Position numbers and translations under genes: made by a program. Below are positions 13,901-16,279 of a DNA stretch of 16,279 bases, one piece after another. Positions within the stretch are counted from its first letter, which is position 1; every line of letters starts with the position of its first letter. Below the pieces are notes generated by a model. That model had not been told where the DNA came from. It searched no databases and saw only the letters and a list, made by a program, of their open reading frames with translations. The stretch comes from CAYJFD01 sp964369605 (lineage in GTDB: Bacteria > Bacteroidota > Bacteroidia > Bacteroidales > UBA932). Where the stretch lies: NCBI GenBank assembly GCA_964369605.1, contig CAYJFD010000039.1, positions 1 through 16,279 of the forward strand, read 5' to 3'.

Positions 13901-14474
13901 CCTTGAACTCCCTAACATTACGATGCTGCCATCTAGTGCATTCTATGGTATTACTACATTAGCTTCATTAAAAGCAAATGAACTCAGCGAGATATCTACT
14001 GAAATGTTCTTCGGAGCAGAGGGTTTAGTCAAAATAGAAGCTCCCAAGGCAACTATTATTAGATCTGATGCTTTCTTAAGTTGTAGTGCGTTAATGAATG
14101 TCATCCTCCCGAAAGTCACTACAGTTGAAGCAAATGCATTTGGTAGCTGCTCTGCTCTTTTAGAATTATCTCTTCCCGAGGCTACAAGCATAGGCGCACA
14201 AGCATTTTATAGTGCAGGGGCTCTTACAACTATTTACCTTCCTAAAGTACAAAGTATAGGCGCAAAAATTCTAAGGTGGAGCAGAGCTGTTACAACACTG
14301 ACTCTTGCAACAGAGTCTATTATTACGGATATGGCCTCTGACGTCTTTGCTAATACTACTATCAGCGGCATAAATGTCACTATAGGATCCAACAGTGGTC
14401 TAACTGTAGATGGAACTAGCTTTAGTTTTGAAAGTAATACCTATGGCCCATTCGCCTCTGTAACAGTCAAATAA
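10926..14474 (+). CDS. Large lipoprotein with BACON, EF-hand-like loops, internalin-like LRRs and a BspA-like terminal module
   Basis: An 1182-residue predicted surface lipoprotein. Starting at 10926 gives a clean signal peptide with lipobox L-I-S-C and Cys21, followed by E-K-E-K; an ATG 39 nt upstream would only add a hydrophilic prefix. A BACON domain follows (about 30-117). Three modules come next, each with an F/L-K-x-A-[LV]-L helix, an EF-hand-like 12-residue loop (D159-E170, D526-E537, D748-E759) and L-x-x-[IL]-[DN]-[LV]-S-x-N repeats of about 21 residues resembling internalin J. Each module is closed by a C-G-[GK]-Q-T segment. The third loop keeps the liganding positions although the usual glycine is Asn. 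Residues 946-1182 are a BspA-like module with W-I-I-T-D and G-P-F-A-S-V, homologous to the repeats of the 996-residue lipoprotein in this window. Likely role: Ca-dependent adhesin or glycan/protein binding at the cell surface, by inference. A terminator follows at 14498-14529. Confidence 0.9.
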   Translation: MKIKLLSLLAIMLVAMNLISCEKEKGEDPYFSIDESPITFLSSGGEKYLDVRTNVRWEINPVDEDWLTINSSTRTSPVLHYVDIAASANTEDKVRTATLTIEPAGLEPISISITQAPHVTDAKENIEFTDNKFKAALLRVSNMDVNSEEYDGHLPKKIDANSDGEISMEEAAAVTMINVSYSEITDITEISHFTSITNLYINDNDLTSIDLSKNLALELLNCSFNNLTELDLSTNSELRALTFEANKIASGLDFSNNLNLNYLNGSVNKISAINLSLNSKLEILKLNNNLIQELDLSKCTELSFLWCHSNKLSHLDVTLNSKLEEIACDGNQLTEIDLSKSTMLHTFLANRNNFRKLDLSKNTKLITLETDNNAISELILPNINNIKRIDISHNLLAAFDPSAYTNLEHLDASVNKFTTIDVSKNLNLNYLGVTRNHLSTLDVSMLSKLSQLFCGGQTSSDGNSQDITVEMTTAQSQNGLPNDEVVKDIIIKLVDGETIENIVFVDQELKKALLDSERTHIPRIIDTNLDREISMDEALLVTSLDLAGGSITSLEDLKYFTNISYIDADGNNISEIDLNMLPLLQILYASENEITEINVSQNPELTNLFLSKNQISTIDLSKNLKLRGFLIDNNKLEELNLSHNDKIAGLYAHANHLSALDVSNTSISAEDEFYCGKQTDGAGNNRELTLTMTEKQIEEGIFKAHESVNANVVVKTKEVDPESIIEFSSQAFKDAVLLSGRHTPANVDSNSDNNISVGEALAVTSLDLSNTSLTDIIDIRYFKNITSINLSNNNLSAADFSGNQALKSINLEENELTSIDVTKNSKLEELFVNSNRLEIINVKNNLELKTLVSNGNDIFGIDLSANSKLGILKIYDNHLFVLNISKNLMLNELLCGKQTSEDGEFDRTMELMMTQSQFNANLLDTSNDLNKNVTVEIVDKPIAGVEYTLTTIPKNGADIKGDTWIITDSGSPSTENLTNLNSALRSAGRVINLELPNITMLPSSAFYGITTLASLKANELSEISTEMFFGAEGLVKIEAPKATIIRSDAFLSCSALMNVILPKVTTVEANAFGSCSALLELSLPEATSIGAQAFYSAGALTTIYLPKVQSIGAKILRWSRAVTTLTLATESIITDMASDVFANTTISGINVTIGSNSGLTVDGTSFSFESNTYGPFASVTVK

Positions 14475-14497
14475 TTTATACATATATTATACGACTA

Positions 14498-14536
14498 TAG
14501 GGTGTCAACTTTTATTTGTTGACACCCTAATTATTT
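14498..14536 (+). terminator. Terminator of the large EF-hand/LRR lipoprotein gene
   Basis: TAGGGTGTCAAC (14498-14509) pairs perfectly with GTTGACACCCTA (14518-14529) around an 8-nt, T-rich loop. A T-rich but interrupted tail follows (ATTATTTT). It lies 23 nt after the stop codon. Confidence 0.7.
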
Positions 14537-14623
14537 TAACTCTCATCCGACTAACTTGAAAGTAAGGTATATCTCCTCTAAGCTTCCGAAACAGTAAACC
14601 ATACTAAGCTCTGTTCTTCTTTT

Positions 14624-14662
14624 AAAAAAAATCAGTGAGTAGTTCTTAACCACTCACTGATT
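14624..14662 (-). terminator. Terminator of the Omp28-type gene
   Basis: On the minus strand, AATCAGTGAGT (14652-14662) pairs perfectly with ACTCACTGATT (14630-14640) around an 11-nt loop, followed by a run of T (the A-run at 14624-14630 on the plus strand). It lies 22 nt after the stop of the minus-strand gene and faces the terminator at 14498-14536, so the two genes converge. Confidence 0.85.
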
Positions 14663-14684
14663 CAATATCATGATTTGTACTAGA

Positions 14685-15833
14685 CTAGTTGTATTCGTAA
14701 GCCACCTTAGAGTTTACACCACAGCTTACTACATTTCTCACATAATAATTTAGAGAACCAGCTGGAACACCTGCGGTAACATAGATTACTACTCTACAGT
14801 TTTCAGTTACCCATATTGGATTTAAATCGATTTCAAGAGAAATAGTAGTTTCCTCTCCTTCATTTATTGTTCCTAATCTCTCTCCTTTAAAGTCGTAATT
14901 ATTTGATGGTACAGAGTTGGAAGTTGCACGTATTACATTATAATGTGTACTTAGATCGTATTCTTCATACTCAGGAGAATCACCTGCTTGGTCTGCGATA
15001 AGCTTATCTTCTACTAAGAACATTCCTAACTTATAATCTGCTGTTTTTCCTGACTTAACACCAACACTTACCTTTAACACATTCCCTTCAACAACTGTAC
15101 TTGCAGATATACCTATTTGAGCTACATCATCTAACTCACTATCAACTAAAACCTTCAATGGCTCTGCTGCCTTTTCTGGCTCTGGACTTGACGCACCTTG
15201 CTGCTTTGAAAACGAATTTAAGTCAAAACATACTGTTGGATGCGCTATTACTCCGCCTACTGCATTCGCTAAACTTGGCTTAAATGGAGAAGCAAGAGGG
15301 CCTCCATTATAGTCGTGATTAGCCACTATTAGCATTTTTTCATCATATCCTGCCTTCTCTAGTTCCTTTAAACCTGTGGACATCCATGGGCAATAAGCAC
15401 AATCAGTGCCTGTAAAATAATTTACAAGAACTCTAGATTTGAAATCTATACTTTCAGGCTGTGGATCTTCTGGAAGACCTACTCCTGCTGCTACAACCTT
15501 TACTAATCTTACATTAGATTTTTCCTCTTGATAAATTACATAAAAGTAGTAGTCTCCTTCTATAGTTGCTGTAAATTTATCCTCAGTAAATTCAACTGCC
15601 TCTTCTGTTCCTAGTGAATAATACATAGTAGAGTGCTCTGCAACATCTATATCGTTTACAGTCACTTCAAACTCTGAAAAGTCTACACCGTCATTTACGA
15701 TTAAGTTCTTAGTTACGACTAATTCTGGAACACCTACTGGTAATTCTTCTGTTTTTCCGTCATCAGGACCATCTGTAGGAGTGCATGAAAGCATAGTTAA
15801 GGCTGCGAAGAACGCAAATATTATTTTCTTCAT
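14685..15833 (-). CDS. Omp28-related outer membrane lipoprotein with thioredoxin-like CxxC motif
   Basis: A 382-residue predicted lipoprotein. The signal peptide ends in M-L-S-C with Cys17, followed by a Thr/Pro/Asp/Gly-rich linker. Residues about 35-115 look like an Ig-like beta domain. From about 132 the sequence V-L-V-N-Y-F-T-G-T-D-C-A-Y-C-P-W (CxxC at 145-148) and the later H-P-T-V-C-F-D match the Omp28-related family, which carries a thioredoxin-like fold with the cysteine pair after the first strand. The remaining C-terminal part is beta-rich (V-S-V-G-V-K, T-H-Y-N-V-I-R-A-T, A-Y-E-Y-N end). The family is typical of Bacteroidota outer membranes. Porphyromonas Omp28 has been described as a surface adhesin, while a redox role is suggested only by the CxxC pair. 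The gene has its own near-perfect promoter, with a TGACA/TGTCA palindrome upstream, and its own terminator. Confidence 0.87.
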   Translation of the reverse strand: MKKIIFAFFAALTMLSCTPTDGPDDGKTEELPVGVPELVVTKNLIVNDGVDFSEFEVTVNDIDVAEHSTMYYSLGTEEAVEFTEDKFTATIEGDYYFYVIYQEEKSNVRLVKVVAAGVGLPEDPQPESIDFKSRVLVNYFTGTDCAYCPWMSTGLKELEKAGYDEKMLIVANHDYNGGPLASPFKPSLANAVGGVIAHPTVCFDLNSFSKQQGASSPEPEKAAEPLKVLVDSELDDVAQIGISASTVVEGNVLKVSVGVKSGKTADYKLGMFLVEDKLIADQAGDSPEYEEYDLSTHYNVIRATSNSVPSNNYDFKGERLGTINEGEETTISLEIDLNPIWVTENCRVVIYVTAGVPAGSLNYYVRNVVSCGVNSKVAYEYN

Positions 15834-15870
15834 TTTTATTATTTTAATTTTCTATAAATTTATAATCACG

Positions 15871-15901
15871 CAAAGGTATAAGAAATGTACAATAAGTCAA
15901 A
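15871..15901 (-). promoter_or_regulatory. Bacteroidota-type promoter of the Omp28-type gene
   Basis: On the minus strand, TTTG (15898-15901) is followed after exactly 19 bp by TACCTTTG (15871-15878), a full match to TTTG-N19-TAnnTTTG. Transcription would start near 15864, giving a leader of about 31 nt to the ATG at 15833. Confidence 0.75.
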
Positions 15902-15917
15902 AAAGATGCTCTCAAAA

Positions 15918-15930
15918 TGACAAATTGTCA
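15918..15930. promoter_or_regulatory. Palindromic operator candidate TGACA-AAT-TGTCA
   Basis: A perfect palindrome (6-bp arms around a central base) whose centre is about 60 bp upstream of the predicted start of the Omp28-type gene, a usual place for an activator. It is the same 5+3+5 type as the site upstream of dnaK at 6289-6301. It also lies 18 bp after the stop of the preceding membrane-protein gene. Confidence 0.45.
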
Positions 15931-15947
15931 AATTAATCAAAGCGAAA

Positions 15948-16279
15948 TCATCCTATCTGATAATCTCTTTTTGAGTAAAATTTCATTCCTATTGGTAAGC
16001 TCAGAATAATAACTACAAAATACAAGCCAAGCATAGTTATATCAGAAATACTGTTATCTAACACTTTTATAGCTGAGAGCTGTTCAAAAGGGCTCAAATA
16101 CAATAAAAAATTTAATTTTTCACCCATTAAATTCCCTAAATAGCCTAATAAATAACTTGCTAGGGGAAGAAAAGTAGCTAAGGGTGCGAACTTAATATTA
16201 TATGCAGTTATAGCCATAGAAATGGAGACAAAAAGAAAGGGGACTGTTCCTAAACTCTTAGTTATCAAGAATAGGTCGA
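15948..16279 (-). CDS. Membrane protein C-terminus, probably ABC-2-type permease (cut by the right edge)
   Basis: The frame is open to the right edge, so the window shows only about the last 110 residues. There is no ATG near the right edge; the first possible start there is an internal TTG, so the true start lies outside. The visible part has three or so hydrophobic segments: a stretch of V-P-F-L-F-V-S-I-S-M-A, a long one around F-L-P-L-A-S-Y-L-L-G-Y-L-G-N-L-M-G, and a final one around M-L-G-L-Y-F-V-V-I-I-L-S-L-P. A soluble loop containing Y-L-S-P-F-E-Q-L lies between the last two, and a short basic tail (F-Y-S-K-R-D-Y-Q-I-G) ends the protein. A loop with L-[ST]-P-F before the last helix and a K-R-D-tail are usual in permease subunits of ABC-2-type exporters. 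The assignment rests on this pattern alone, and the substrate is unknown. Confidence 0.6.
   Translation of the reverse strand, partial: DLFLITKSLGTVPFLFVSISMAITAYNIKFAPLATFLPLASYLLGYLGNLMGEKLNFLLYLSPFEQLSAIKVLDNSISDITMLGLYFVVIILSLPIGMKFYSKRDYQIG

Overview
The window looks like a piece of a draft Bacteroidota chromosome, most probably order Bacteroidales. It is AT-rich. It carries five complete predicted lipoproteins, each with a short signal peptide and an acidic or polar stretch after the lipobox cysteine, built from BACON, Big_2, LRR and Omp28 modules. Several promoters match the Bacteroidota pattern (TTTG, about 19 bp, TAnnTTTG). Shine-Dalgarno sequences are mostly absent. A run of exactly 100 N at 8584-8683 marks a scaffold gap inside a tandem repeat.

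Layout, left to right. (1) 1-156, minus: the start of an unrecognised lipoprotein that runs off the left edge, with its own good promoter. (2) 283-5909, minus: a three-gene lipoprotein operon. Its order of transcription is a 3xBACON protein, a 2xBACON protein with the same C-terminal domain, then a 996-residue Big_2/BspA-type LRR protein. A terminator follows at 229-262. (3) 5910-6398: a divergent regulatory region. (4) 6399-8306, plus: dnaK, preceded by a -24/-12 (sigma-54-like) promoter candidate, TGACA/TGTCA palindromes and a 5'UTR hairpin. (5) 8307-8835: a hairpin, an array of 55-bp tandem repeats interrupted by the assembly gap, and a strong terminator. (6) 9052-9672, plus: a small tryptophan-rich repeat protein of unknown function. 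(7) 9813-10718, plus: a WYL-domain transcriptional regulator. (8) 10926-14474, plus: an 1182-residue lipoprotein with BACON, three EF-hand-like/LRR modules and a terminal BspA-like module homologous to the repeats of the 996-residue protein. (9) 14685-15833, minus: an Omp28-type lipoprotein with a CxxC motif, with convergent terminators between it and (8). (10) 15948-16279, minus: the C-terminal end of a multi-spanning membrane protein, probably an ABC-2-type permease, running off the right edge.

The coherent theme is a modular, probably surface-exposed lipoprotein repertoire on both sides of the housekeeping chaperone gene dnaK. The two large LRR proteins share a C-terminal module although they lie about 7 kb apart in different transcription units. 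The same 13-bp palindrome type (TGACA-N3-TGTCA) occurs upstream of dnaK and about 60 bp upstream of the predicted start of the Omp28-type gene, which hints at a common regulator. The least explained element is the 55-bp tandem array downstream of dnaK: each unit contains two small perfect inverted repeats. I found no clear new defence or biosynthetic system.
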